A stretch of 7,179 nucleotides of DNA from Candidatus Hydrogenedentota bacterium (GCA_903822375.1 CAIJOU010000750.1:1-7179); one strand, 5' to 3'; shown: positions 1 to 5,594, counted from the stretch's first letter. The notes: generated from the sequence alone by a model not told the origin. A program made the numbers and translations.

Positions 1-2
1 AA

Positions 3-38
3 CTGCCCGACAGCCAGAAACTGCCCGACAGCCAGAAA
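3..38. repeat. Perfect 18-bp tandem duplication
   Basis: Two perfect adjacent copies of an 18-base unit beginning CTGCCCGACAGCC (3-20 and 21-38). The unit length is a multiple of three, so it does not shift the frame of the integrase remnant that follows. It may be a replication-slippage product in DNA no longer under selection. The window edge prevents seeing whether more copies lie to the left. Confidence 0.85.
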
Positions 39-308
39 TGTCTACGGCGAGCTTCTGAAACTTGGCATCGATGTGTGGCATCGATGTGTCCGAGCGCACC
101 GGCTCGCGCTACATGCCTCGTCTTTATTCATCTTGGCAGCCGGAAAGTGTTTCATAGTCCGAGCACCTATCATCCCAATTCCGAGTGGGTAATGCAACAA
201 GCGCGCAACGCCTCGATGTGGATGGAGGATGAGGGCATCAAGCCCAGGTTCCTTATCCGGGATCGGGACCGAAAGTATCCGGTGTTGCTCTGGGCTGAAC
301 ACCTATAA
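37..308 (+). pseudogene. Decayed rve-type integrase/transposase remnant
   Basis: A broken gene related to the integrase-core (rve, DDE) recombinases. Reading from base 37, YGELLKLGIDV matches the usual pre-catalytic helix of this family, where GELLKLGI is normally followed by SERTVSRYM. Here a 13-bp duplication at 64-89 throws that frame off. Skipping the duplicate restores SERT.SRYMPR. The text then jumps straight to LVFIHLGSRKVFHSP (frame of base 75), so the segment that normally carries the first catalytic aspartate is deleted. The remaining part runs through FLIRDRDRKYP, which holds the second catalytic aspartate region, and stops at TAA 306-308. The glutamate-containing C-terminal part is absent. 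It cannot encode a working recombinase. The family assignment rests on motif recognition and is fairly firm. The exact IS family is not resolved. Confidence 0.75.
64..89. repeat. Perfect 13-bp tandem duplication (frameshifting)
   Basis: GGCATCGATGTGT occurs at 64-76 and again immediately at 77-89. Thirteen is not a multiple of three, so this duplication alone breaks the reading frame of the integrase remnant. Removing one copy restores a family-typical reading (GIDVSERT). Confidence 0.9.
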
Positions 309-326
309 TGGTTCGGCGTGTATTGG

Positions 327-383
327 GACCACTGGAAGCAGGACATCCTGCCAACCCTCGACACCCCGCCCCGTCCGTAGCGC
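327..383 (+). mobile_element. IS66 transposase 3'-end scar, copy 1
   Basis: Translating 327-380 gives DHWKQDILPTLDTPPRP and a TAG stop. This is the same C-terminal tail as the longer IS66-like fragment near 1908-1961. The two segments match at 52 of 57 positions without gaps, and similarity ends three bases after the stop. Upstream of 327 the sequence no longer resembles IS66 and soon becomes the integrase remnant, so only the extreme 3' end remains. No intact terminal inverted repeat could be assigned with confidence. Confidence 0.65.
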
Positions 384-435
384 ACAACCCAGCCGCAGTC
401 AGAAAAAGGCTATACGGCGTAGGCGGACGCGTACA

Positions 436-464
436 TTGTTTCAGTGTTTTTGCGGACGTACAAT
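436..464 (+). promoter_or_regulatory. Candidate sigma-70 promoter for the hydrolase-like gene
   Basis: TTGTTT (436-441) and TACAAT (459-464) are separated by exactly 17 bases. The -10 box matches the consensus at five of six positions and the -35 at three of six. Transcription would begin near 471, leaving a leader of about 16 nt that holds the ribosome binding site. This arrangement excludes the in-frame ATG at 466 as a start. It also suggests that the gene carries its own promoter downstream of the IS scar. Confidence 0.45.
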
Positions 465-474
465 CATGCTGCGA

Positions 475-481
475 AAGGAGG
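475..481 (+). promoter_or_regulatory. Strong Shine-Dalgarno AAGGAGG
   Basis: AAGGAGG ends five bases before ATG 487. This decides the start of the hydrolase-like gene over the in-frame ATG at 466 and the upstream open frame reaching back to 229. Confidence 0.8.
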
Positions 482-486
482 ACCCC

Positions 487-1743
487 ATGAGCCTGTTAAT
501 CGGAGTGCTGACGATGGTGGCGGGCGCCACCCTCAATGATCAACTCGAGAAGTTCCCCATTGGTTTCTGGAATTACGCACCCATTGAGGTGTTTGACGAG
601 GCCAAAATCCAGGAATGGCAGGACGCGGGCGTAACACTCACGATGGGGCCGGAATTTGCGGCCACGCCGGAGAATGTCGCGCACATGAGGAAGATTCTGG
701 ATTGGGCGCAGGCGCGTGGCATCAAACTCATCATTTGTGATCCGCGCATGGGCGTGTCCTCACCCTTGGCAGAGGATTATGCGTCCCGCGCGAAACAGGC
801 GGCCGCTGATTTTGCGGGTCATCCCGCCACGTTTGGCTTTCACCTGCTCGACGAGCCTGACAAGAACGCTTTTCAGCCGGTTTGCGATGCCGTGGGACTC
901 GCCAAACAGGCCGCGCCGCAATGCCATCCGTTCGTCAACCTCCTGCCGTGGCACGTCGGCGCGGAGAAACGCGTGGGATTCGAAGACTGGGGAACTTACC
1001 TCGATGACTACCTGAAGAAATCAAAGGCCGAATTTCTATGTTACGACTGCTATTCACAGATGCTGCCGGAGAAGTCGGGGCTGACGATGTATTTCCGCAA
1101 CCTCACACAATACCAGGCGGCGGCCAAGCGCGCGGGTGTACCTTTCTGGACCACCATCCTGTCCGTGGGCCACTACCACTACCGCTGCCCGAGCGAGGAT
1201 GACATGCGCTGGCAGTTCAATTCGGCCGTCGCCTACGGCGCGCAGGGCATCCTCTATTTCTTTTTCTACATGCGCAATCCGAACGACAATTACCGCCTGG
1301 CGCCGGTGGACGAATTCTGGGATCGCACTCCGCTGTTCGACACCCTCAAACGCATCAACAAGGGGTTTGTCAAACGGTACGGGCGCCTCTTCTTGGACCT
1401 CACGCTTGAAAAGGCGATGCAGTGGCCGGAGGCCGTGTCCGGCTGCGCCTTGTTCGAACCGGACGATCTCATCAAGGAGGTCGCGACAGGAAAATATCCT
1501 GTGATTATTTCGCGGTTCAGCGACAAACAGGGGCGACCCTGGCTTGTGCTCGTCAACAACAGCACGGAAAAGAGCGCCAATCCGGTTATCACGCTCAACG
1601 GCGCGGGAACACAGGCGTTCCAGATGGACTGGAACCAGCGGGAAACGGGCGTGGGTGTCGAGAAGAAGGACGGCTGCGTGAAAATCAACCACTGGCTTGC
1701 GCCGGGCCAAATGGAGGCGTACCGCATCGCGCCCGCGCAGTAG
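487..1743 (+). CDS. Glycoside-hydrolase-like TIM-barrel protein, probably exported
   Basis: The protein has 418 residues and starts at ATG 487 behind AAGGAGG. The N-terminus is hydrophobic (LLIGVLTMVAGA, residues 3-14), which suits a short signal peptide or lipid-free export signal, but it lacks a clear positive n-region. Residues about 23-300 read as a beta/alpha barrel: GFWNYAPIEVFDEAKI, an inspected-position loop at LIICDPR (81-87), FGFHLLDEPD (116-125), FLCYDCYSQ (183-191), PFWTTILS and GAQGILYFFFYM (251-262). The DEP motif with E123 lies at the usual acid/base position of clan GH-A-like barrels. The second acidic residue is not certain. Residues about 335-415 (PWLVLVNNST and onward) look like a C-terminal beta-sandwich, as seen in GH42- or GH5-like polysaccharide-active enzymes. 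The substrate cannot be told from the sequence. It is flanked by IS66 scars on both sides, and its frame is intact. I am sure it is a gene, moderately sure of the fold, and unsure of activity. Confidence 0.8.
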   Translation: MSLLIGVLTMVAGATLNDQLEKFPIGFWNYAPIEVFDEAKIQEWQDAGVTLTMGPEFAATPENVAHMRKILDWAQARGIKLIICDPRMGVSSPLAEDYASRAKQAAADFAGHPATFGFHLLDEPDKNAFQPVCDAVGLAKQAAPQCHPFVNLLPWHVGAEKRVGFEDWGTYLDDYLKKSKAEFLCYDCYSQMLPEKSGLTMYFRNLTQYQAAAKRAGVPFWTTILSVGHYHYRCPSEDDMRWQFNSAVAYGAQGILYFFFYMRNPNDNYRLAPVDEFWDRTPLFDTLKRINKGFVKRYGRLFLDLTLEKAMQWPEAVSGCALFEPDDLIKEVATGKYPVIISRFSDKQGRPWLVLVNNSTEKSANPVITLNGAGTQAFQMDWNQRETGVGVEKKDGCVKINHWLAPGQMEAYRIAPAQ

Positions 1744-1805
1744 GATCTTGTCCCCGCATTCCTTCTGGCCAGCGCTTCATTTCTTTCTCGCCACGGCGCC
1801 CGAAA

Positions 1806-1961
1806 TCAGCGGGCTGGGCATCCCGCCAGGATCCCTTCATCTACCTGCGCGATCTCTTCCTGTGCATCCCCACCCACCCCAACAAGGACATCCACCTACT
1901 GCTGCCCGACCACTGGAAGCGGGACATCCTGCCCACCCTCGACAGCCCGCCCAGACCGTAG
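1806..1961 (+). pseudogene. IS66-family transposase C-terminal fragment, copy 2
   Basis: In the frame of base 1806 the reading ends DPFIYLRDLFLCIPTHPNKD, then IHLLLPDHWKRDILPTLD and a TAG at 1959-1961. The PF.YLRD..  ..P.HP....LLP..W pattern is the characteristic C-terminal tail of IS66-family transposases (Tnp/TnpC). Only about 50 residues of the usual roughly 500 remain. There is no start codon in context, and the frame upstream merges into the tail of the hydrolase-like gene in another frame. It is therefore a remnant that cannot be active. The stop codon is followed at once by the DUF6880-like fragment, so the element's right end has been lost or fused. Confidence in the family is good. 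Confidence 0.75.
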
Positions 1962-1964
1962 CGC
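1908..1964 (+). repeat. 57-bp direct repeat, copy 2 (IS66 3' end)
   Basis: Aligned with 327-383 at a constant offset of 1581 bases, it shows 52 of 57 identities and no gaps. Both copies share GACCACTGGAAGC at the left and CCGTAGCGC at the right. Beyond C383 and C1964 the two sequences diverge abruptly (ACAACC versus TCAGGC). Confidence 0.85.
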
Positions 1965-2503
1965 TCAGGCGGGAAGATGCTTACCGGCGGTATGGTCTGT
2001 ATGCGGCACAAGGCATTACCAATCTCAACGTTTTCCGCGCCACCGCGTCGCAATACCCGGAAAAGGACAAGCGGCAAGTCCTGCTCGATCTAATAGAGGC
2101 GCGCGGAAACAAGGGCAAATGGTTCGCTGCCGCCAAGGACGCAGGTTTTCTGGACATTGCCCTCGAATGCGCCCGTACCGGCGAGACGGAGCCGAAAACC
2201 TTGCTACGGGCCGCGCGGGATTTCCAGGAACAGGACGCAGAGTTTGCCCTGCAGATAGCGCTGTACGCTGCTAAGAGTCTGCTCGGTGGCCGAGGTTATG
2301 AACCGTCCACTGCAGATATTCGTGAAGCATGCGACCACTTAATCGCCGCCGCGACACGCCTGGAACGTCTTCCCTGGGCCAAGACCGAACTGGAACACCT
2401 ACTGTCCGATCCGGAAATGTGCACCGTTCCAGAAATGAAGAAAGAACTGCAGGCGCGCCTTCACCATCATCTCGCCTCCCAACCGCCACGCCCCGGCATA
2501 TGA
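1964..2503 (+). pseudogene. 5'-truncated DUF6880-like protein, C-terminal about 180 residues
   Basis: The open frame from CTC 1964 to TGA 2503 begins LRREDAYRRYG and continues through YPEKDKRQVLLDLI, GKWFAAAKDAGFLDIALECA, TLLRAARDF and LLGGRGYEPSTADIREA. This order and spacing match the helical C-terminal region of DUF6880 proteins, which often follow a SWIM zinc finger. The normal N-terminal half is missing because the IS66 tail abuts it. The same frame is open back to 1697, but only by running through IS66 and hydrolase-gene DNA in the wrong frame, and no ribosome binding site precedes any ATG inside the fragment. It could still be translated as an artificial fusion, so it is best called a truncated gene. 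Function is unknown. The helical repeats suggest protein interaction. Confidence 0.65.
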
Positions 2504-2727
2504 CCCTCACGGACCCGGACTCTCGTTTCCGAAAATCCCACCGGTGTAGGTGAACGCGCATCTTGTGCCTCGTTTGACGCCGGATGACCGCTCATGTCGG
2601 CCTTCTGACTCGCGGAATTGGCGCCGGACCGCCGAGGGTCCCTAAAAGGGCCAGAACCCATGCAGGGTTCCGACGGCCAGCAGGGCGGTGGCGATCTCAA
2701 TGCCTATCCCTGGGCGGTACCCGCGCC
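2504..2727. other. Intergenic gap between DUF6880 fragment and mreB
   Basis: The stretch holds no convincing gene. Short open frames here lack ribosome binding sites and show no recognisable family. The only structure I see is the perfect inverted repeat at 2654-2670 described separately. It lies between the end of a + strand remnant and the 3' end of mreB on the minus strand. Confidence 0.5.
2643..2670 (-). terminator. Possible terminator downstream of mreB
   Basis: GAACCC (2654-2659) and GGGTTC (2665-2670) form a perfect six-pair stem with a five-base loop. Read on the minus strand, downstream of the mreB stop, the stem is followed by TGGCCCTTTTAG, so the T run begins a few bases away rather than directly. 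It is a weak candidate for an intrinsic terminator of mreB. Confidence 0.3.
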
Positions 2728-3756
2728 TCAGACCTTTTCGGGCGTGGTATGCTTGAGTTCTTCGAGAAATCTGCCGCAGCCCAGCACCACCGAGCAGAGC
2801 GGGTCCTCGGCCACCATGACGTGAAGGCCCGTCTCCCTCGCGATCAACTGGTCCAGACCGCGCAGCATCGCGCCGCCGCCCGCCAGCACCACGCCCCGGT
2901 CCATAATGTCCGAAGAAAGCTCCGGCGGCGTGCGCTCCAGCGTCACGCGCACCGCCTCGATGATTGCCGCAACCGGCTCGCGCAGCGCCTCGCGGATTTC
3001 CTCCGACGTGATGTCGATGGTGCGCGGCAGGCCCTTCACCTGATCACGCCCCTTCACCTGCATCTGAATTTCCTCCTTGAGCGCGTACGCGGAGCCGATT
3101 GCGATCTTGATCCCCTCCGCCGTGCGCTCGCCCACCATCATGTTGTAGGTGCGCTTGATGTGCTGGGCGACCGCCTCGTCCATCGCGTCGCCCGCCACGC
3201 GCACCGACCTCGCGAACACGATGCCGCCCAGGGAAATCACCGCCACCTCCGTCGTGCCGCCGCCGATGTCCACGATCATGCAGCCCTGCGGCTCCTGCAC
3301 CGGCAGGCCCGCGCCGATCGCCGCGGCCATCGGCTCCTCGATGATGTACACCTCCGTCGCGCCCGCCTGCATGGTGCTCTCCACCACCGCGCGGCGCTCC
3401 ACCGCGGTGATGCCCGACGGCACGCCCACCGCCACGCGCGGCCATGCCAGGCGATGACGTTTGTGCACCTTCTGGATGAAGTAGCGCAGCATCGCCTCCG
3501 TTACCTCAAAGTCCGCAATCACCCCGTCTTTCATCGGGCGGATCGCCACGATGTTGCCCGGCGTTCGGCCGATCATTTTCTTGGCCTCATTGCCCACGGC
3601 GCGCGGCCGGCCCGTATCCTTGTTGATGGCCACCACCGAGGGCTCGTTGAGCACGATGCCCTTGCCCTTCACATAGACCAGCGTGTTGGCCGTGCCCAAA
3701 TCGATGGCCATGTCATGGGAGAACAGGCGGGGCAGATGACGAAATATGCTGAACAA
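2728..3756 (-). CDS. mreB: Rod shape-determining protein MreB
   Basis: MreB is the bacterial actin homologue that polymerises on the inner membrane and directs elongasome peptidoglycan synthesis in rod-shaped cells. From TTG 3756 the protein has 342 residues, against about 335-347 in the family. Visible motifs are the phosphate-1 loop DLGTANT (19-25), IIEEPMAAAIGAGLPV (138-153), the phosphate-2 loop VDIGGGTTEV (162-171) and the adenosine loop LAGGGAMLRGL (291-301). The N-terminal segment MFSIFRHLPRLFSHD is amphipathic, which fits membrane attachment. I chose TTG 3756 because GAAAGGG lies six bases upstream and this gives the usual N-terminus. TTG 3771 would add five residues but has no ribosome binding site. 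The frame has no ATG before the conserved core except that of M16, too close to the nucleotide site. mreC does not follow within the window, so the classical mreBCD order is not seen. The identification is secure. Confidence 0.96.
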   Translation of the reverse strand: MFSIFRHLPRLFSHDMAIDLGTANTLVYVKGKGIVLNEPSVVAINKDTGRPRAVGNEAKKMIGRTPGNIVAIRPMKDGVIADFEVTEAMLRYFIQKVHKRHRLAWPRVAVGVPSGITAVERRAVVESTMQAGATEVYIIEEPMAAAIGAGLPVQEPQGCMIVDIGGGTTEVAVISLGGIVFARSVRVAGDAMDEAVAQHIKRTYNMMVGERTAEGIKIAIGSAYALKEEIQMQVKGRDQVKGLPRTIDITSEEIREALREPVAAIIEAVRVTLERTPPELSSDIMDRGVVLAGGGAMLRGLDQLIARETGLHVMVAEDPLCSVVLGCGRFLEELKHTTPEKV

Positions 3757-3836
3757 GGCACGCCCTTTCAAAAGAACGCCGTCGTTCCCATGAAATTGTC
3801 TGGGGCCGATAGGTGCTGTGGTTACTCCGAAGGGGT

Positions 3837-3865
3837 ATCATGGCCCCAGACCGCAGCGGAATCAA
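3837..3865 (-). promoter_or_regulatory. Candidate promoter for mreB
   Basis: On the minus strand TTGATT (3860-3865) and CATGAT (3837-3842) are 17 bases apart, each matching four of six consensus positions. The predicted start of transcription lies roughly 75 bases upstream of TTG 3756. It is located between mreB and the terminator of the upstream regulator gene, where a promoter is expected. The match itself is ordinary. Confidence 0.3.
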
Positions 3866-3920
3866 TCGGCTGATTAGCGGAAACAGGGCGTGACTCAATG
3901 CAGTGGAGCGTCAGCAGCAC

Positions 3921-3966
3921 AAATAAAACAGGACCGCACCGAAGCGCTGTCCTGCGGGTTTTCTTT
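3921..3966 (-). terminator. Intrinsic terminator with UUCG loop, probably bidirectional
   Basis: CAGGAC (3929-3934) pairs with GTCCTG (3949-3954). Read on the minus strand, an inner GCGC/GTGC stem is capped by C(TTCG)G, a very stable tetraloop, and the hairpin is followed directly by TTTTATTT (complement of 3921-3928). This ends transcription of the GntR gene about 50 bases after its stop and insulates mreB. On the + strand the same hairpin is followed by CGGGTTTTCTTT, so it could also stop transcription from the left. Confidence 0.8.
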
Positions 3967-4006
3967 CTGGCACCACCATGGGGCAGGGGACTGCGATGGC
4001 TGCGGA

Positions 4007-4480
4007 CTACTTGCGGCGGCGCAGGTGCGCCTGGAGCATCGGGGCGAGGCCGCTTGCTGGATTGGCCTTGAGCTTGAGCATCTTCCCGACGATCTCCACG
4101 ATTTCCTTGTCGTCGAAACCGGCGGCGCGGCTTTCGCAGACCACCTCGTTGAGACGGGCCAGCACGCGGCGGCGGCAGTCCTCCCCGCACTTCTCCTCGA
4201 TGTCCTTGCAGACGAAGACACCCATACCGCGGCGCGTGTACAGCAGGCCCATGACAACGAGGTCGCGGTAGGCCTTGGAAACGGTGTTCGTGTTGACCTT
4301 CAGGCGCTCCGCAAGCTCACGGACCGCGGGAAGCTGGCCCCCCGGTTTGAGGCGCCCGGAGGAAATGGCGAACTGGACAGAGTTCTCAATCTGAACGTAG
4401 ACGGCCACGCTGCTCTGCAGGTCCATCACAGAGAGCAAATCAAGCAGGGCTCCAGGGGATTCGTGTCTTTGTCTGGTCAT
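4007..4480 (-). CDS. GntR-family transcriptional regulator, YtrA subfamily
   Basis: A DNA-binding repressor of 157 residues from ATG 4480. After a short leader, VYVQIENSVQFAISSGRLKPGGQLPAVREL and the following helix-turn-helix (LAERLKVNTNTVSKAYRDL, about 56-74) plus the wing LLYTRRGMGVFV (79-90) are the classic GntR winged helix. The C-terminal part is only about 65 residues, as in the YtrA group, too small for a FadR or UTRA effector domain. A cysteine cluster C91, C98, C102 and C115 follows the wing. YtrA-type genes usually sit beside ABC transporter genes, and none is here. The start is uncertain: ATG 4480 has AGGA at a long 11-base spacing, ATG 4492 has AGAGG touching it, and ATG 4426 (MDLQSS) would give the commonest family length. 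A terminator closes the gene at 3921-3966, so it is monocistronic. The family call is secure and the target unknown. Confidence 0.9.
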   Translation of the reverse strand: MTRQRHESPGALLDLLSVMDLQSSVAVYVQIENSVQFAISSGRLKPGGQLPAVRELAERLKVNTNTVSKAYRDLVVMGLLYTRRGMGVFVCKDIEEKCGEDCRRRVLARLNEVVCESRAAGFDDKEIVEIVGKMLKLKANPASGLAPMLQAHLRRRK

Positions 4481-4583
4481 GATGTTCTTCATCCTCTTGT
4501 GGTGGTCGCCGCTGGCCGCCGCTACGGCAACGGCTCTCGGCCGCCCGCCTGCGGGAGCGTGCCCGCCGGATAGCAATTTGTGG

Positions 4584-4612
4584 AGTGTAACGTATCTCTC
4601 ACAGCAGGACAA
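4584..4612 (-). promoter_or_regulatory. Candidate promoter for the GntR gene
   Basis: On the minus strand TTGTCC (4607-4612) and TACACT (4584-4589) are 17 bases apart, each with four of six consensus matches. The leader to ATG 4480 would be close to 100 nt. YtrA-type regulators often repress themselves, so the operator might overlap this region, but I could not see a clear inverted repeat there. Confidence 0.35.
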
Positions 4613-4745
4613 CTCAAGCGTGTTGAATGTTTGACCTGGTGGAGGCGTGATTTCCCAGAGGGCGCACCTCTCTCCCTACACAAATCCAGAACCAGCAGAA
4701 CCACGCGACACCCTTCACGACATTTCAGGAACTACACGATTGATT

Positions 4746-4754
4746 TGCTATAAT
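4746..4754 (+). promoter_or_regulatory. Extended -10 promoter for the zinc-ribbon gene
   Basis: TGCTATAAT (4746-4754) is a perfect TATAAT preceded by the TGn extended -10 motif. No good -35 box is seen at the right distance, which is normal for extended -10 promoters. Initiation near 4761 leaves a leader of about 60 nt to GTG 4821. Confidence 0.6.
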
Positions 4755-4820
4755 CCCTCGATTCTTGAACGTGGCGCATGCGCGCCGCAGAAAATAGGTT
4801 CGCCAAGAAAAGGGACAATT

Positions 4821-5162
4821 GTGGCCATCAAATATTATTGCCCGAAGTGCCACAAGTGTTTCGTGGAATGGGGGGCCAAAAAAACAGGGTTAAAGTGCCT
4901 GGCGTGCAAAGGCGAACAGCTGAAGTTGCTGGATTCGGCGGATCTAATCGAGTCAACCAACAAGCCGAAGCTTAAAAGGGTAGCGCCCAAGAAATACCAG
5001 CCGGTTCCCATAGGCGACGCCTTCGATGAGGATGACGGCATTATTGATGTGCCGACGGATGACGACGAGTTTGAGGAGGGCGAGATCGAAGAGGTGGAAG
5101 ATGTGATCGAGGGGGTGGGCGAATTCAGTGCTGCTGAAGAAGTAATGCCCCTTATATTCTGA
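4821..5162 (+). CDS. Small zinc-ribbon protein with acidic C-terminal tail
   Basis: Hypothetical protein of 113 residues. The N-terminus MAIKYYCPKCHKCF (C7, C10, with C13 close by) and GLKCLACKGEQ (C26, C29) form a four-cysteine zinc ribbon of the rubredoxin-knuckle kind. The middle is basic (KPKLKRVAPKK), and from residue 68 on the chain is strongly acidic (FDEDDG, DDDEFEEGEIEEVEDV). A start at GTG 4821 is preferred because AAAGGGA sits six bases upstream. Reading further up to ATG 4647 would add an unlikely N-terminus overlapping the promoter. It precedes the HU-like gene on the same strand by 102 bases. Zinc ribbons of this size are typical of nucleic-acid or protein binding, and an acidic tail can mimic DNA or bind basic proteins. 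I do not recognise the family and assign no function. Confidence 0.75.
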   Translation: MAIKYYCPKCHKCFVEWGAKKTGLKCLACKGEQLKLLDSADLIESTNKPKLKRVAPKKYQPVPIGDAFDEDDGIIDVPTDDDEFEEGEIEEVEDVIEGVGEFSAAEEVMPLIF

Positions 5163-5195
5163 GGCGATAACTTTCGTCGCTTCAATGCCTTTTTG
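5162..5195 (+). terminator. Weak terminator-like hairpin after the zinc-ribbon gene
   Basis: AGGC (5162-5165) can pair with GCCT (5187-5190), which is followed by TTTT. An alternative inner pairing GCGA/TCGC (5164-5167 with 5177-5180) competes. The stem is short, so termination here would be partial at best and readthrough into the HU-like gene is plausible. Confidence 0.2.
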
Positions 5196-5204
5196 GGGTT
5201 GGTT

Positions 5205-5215
5205 TGTACTGTACA
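5205..5215. promoter_or_regulatory. Palindrome TGTACTGTACA upstream of the HU-like gene
   Basis: A perfect 11-base palindrome (five-base arms around one T) lies 49 bases before GTG 5265. It is located where an operator for the HU-like gene would be expected. No good -10/-35 pair is clear around it (TTGGTT at 5199 and TGATAG at 5221 are a weak pair). It may be a binding site, or chance. Confidence 0.3.
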
Positions 5216-5264
5216 CAATGTGATAGCAGATCTGCGTGTTAGCCAAACATGAAGGACAGATCCC

Positions 5265-5594
5265 GTGACAATGACCAAAAGAGATTTGGTGATTATGGTG
5301 GCCGACAGGCTGGGCATGAAACAAAACGACGTGTCCCGAATCATAGAGGGCACTTTCGAGACCATCACGAAATCCCTCTGTGAGGGGGACCGTTGGGAAC
5401 TGCGGGATTTTGGCGTATTCGAGGTGAAGACCCGCGCCTCCCGTATCGGACGCAATCCGCGCACCGGAGAGCTGGTTCCGGTGGCCGAGCGGCGGGTGGT
5501 TACTTTCCATCCGGGCAAGCGCATGAAGGAGATGGTTGCAGGGGTAGATTCTGTGGAATCCAAAGCCCCGTCTGAACCTTCCTTGACTGGATAA
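5265..5594 (+). CDS. HU/IHF-family DNA-binding protein
   Basis: A nucleoid-associated protein of 109 residues that bends DNA as a dimer. The N-terminal helical part TKRDLVIMVADRLGMKQNDVSRIIEGTFETI is followed by the body strand ELRDFGVFEV (45-54). The DNA-wrapping arm has the signature RIGRNPRTGE (60-69), and the core ends with VVTFHPGKRMKEMV (78-91). The core matches HU and IHF subunits. A tail of about 18 residues (SVESKAPSEPSLTG) is extra compared with the usual 90 residues. GTG 5265 is preferred because GAAGGA (5251-5256) is eight bases upstream. ATG 5271 would be two residues shorter with poorer spacing. It follows the zinc-ribbon gene and is followed by a membrane protein gene. Whether it is HU or an IHF subunit cannot be settled without a phylogeny. 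Confidence 0.93.
   Translation: MTMTKRDLVIMVADRLGMKQNDVSRIIEGTFETITKSLCEGDRWELRDFGVFEVKTRASRIGRNPRTGELVPVAERRVVTFHPGKRMKEMVAGVDSVESKAPSEPSLTG

Noticed and set aside
423..464. Short direct repeat GCGGACG (423-429 and 452-458) as a possible IS terminal repeat
   Set aside because: Only seven bases plus a nearby GTACA, without an inverted partner at the other scar, so it is too short to call an element end.
229..486. Open reading extension upstream of the hydrolase-like gene to 229
   Set aside because: It runs through the integrase and IS66 scars in another frame, and a promoter (436-464) and AAGGAGG (475-481) place the start at 487.
1054..1710. Long minus-strand open frame inside the hydrolase-like gene
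   Set aside because: It is antisense to a gene with clear protein character, has arginine-rich low-quality composition and no recognisable motif.
2467..2700. Possible small minus-strand gene downstream of mreB
   Set aside because: No ribosome binding site, no motif, and it overlaps the end of the DUF6880 fragment.
2584..3873. Long + strand open frame across mreB
   Set aside because: It is a histidine- and arginine-rich shadow of mreB read antisense in GC-rich DNA.
3890..4573. Long + strand open frame opposite the GntR gene
   Set aside because: It crosses the terminator and mirrors the regulator coding strand, with no ribosome binding site or family motif.
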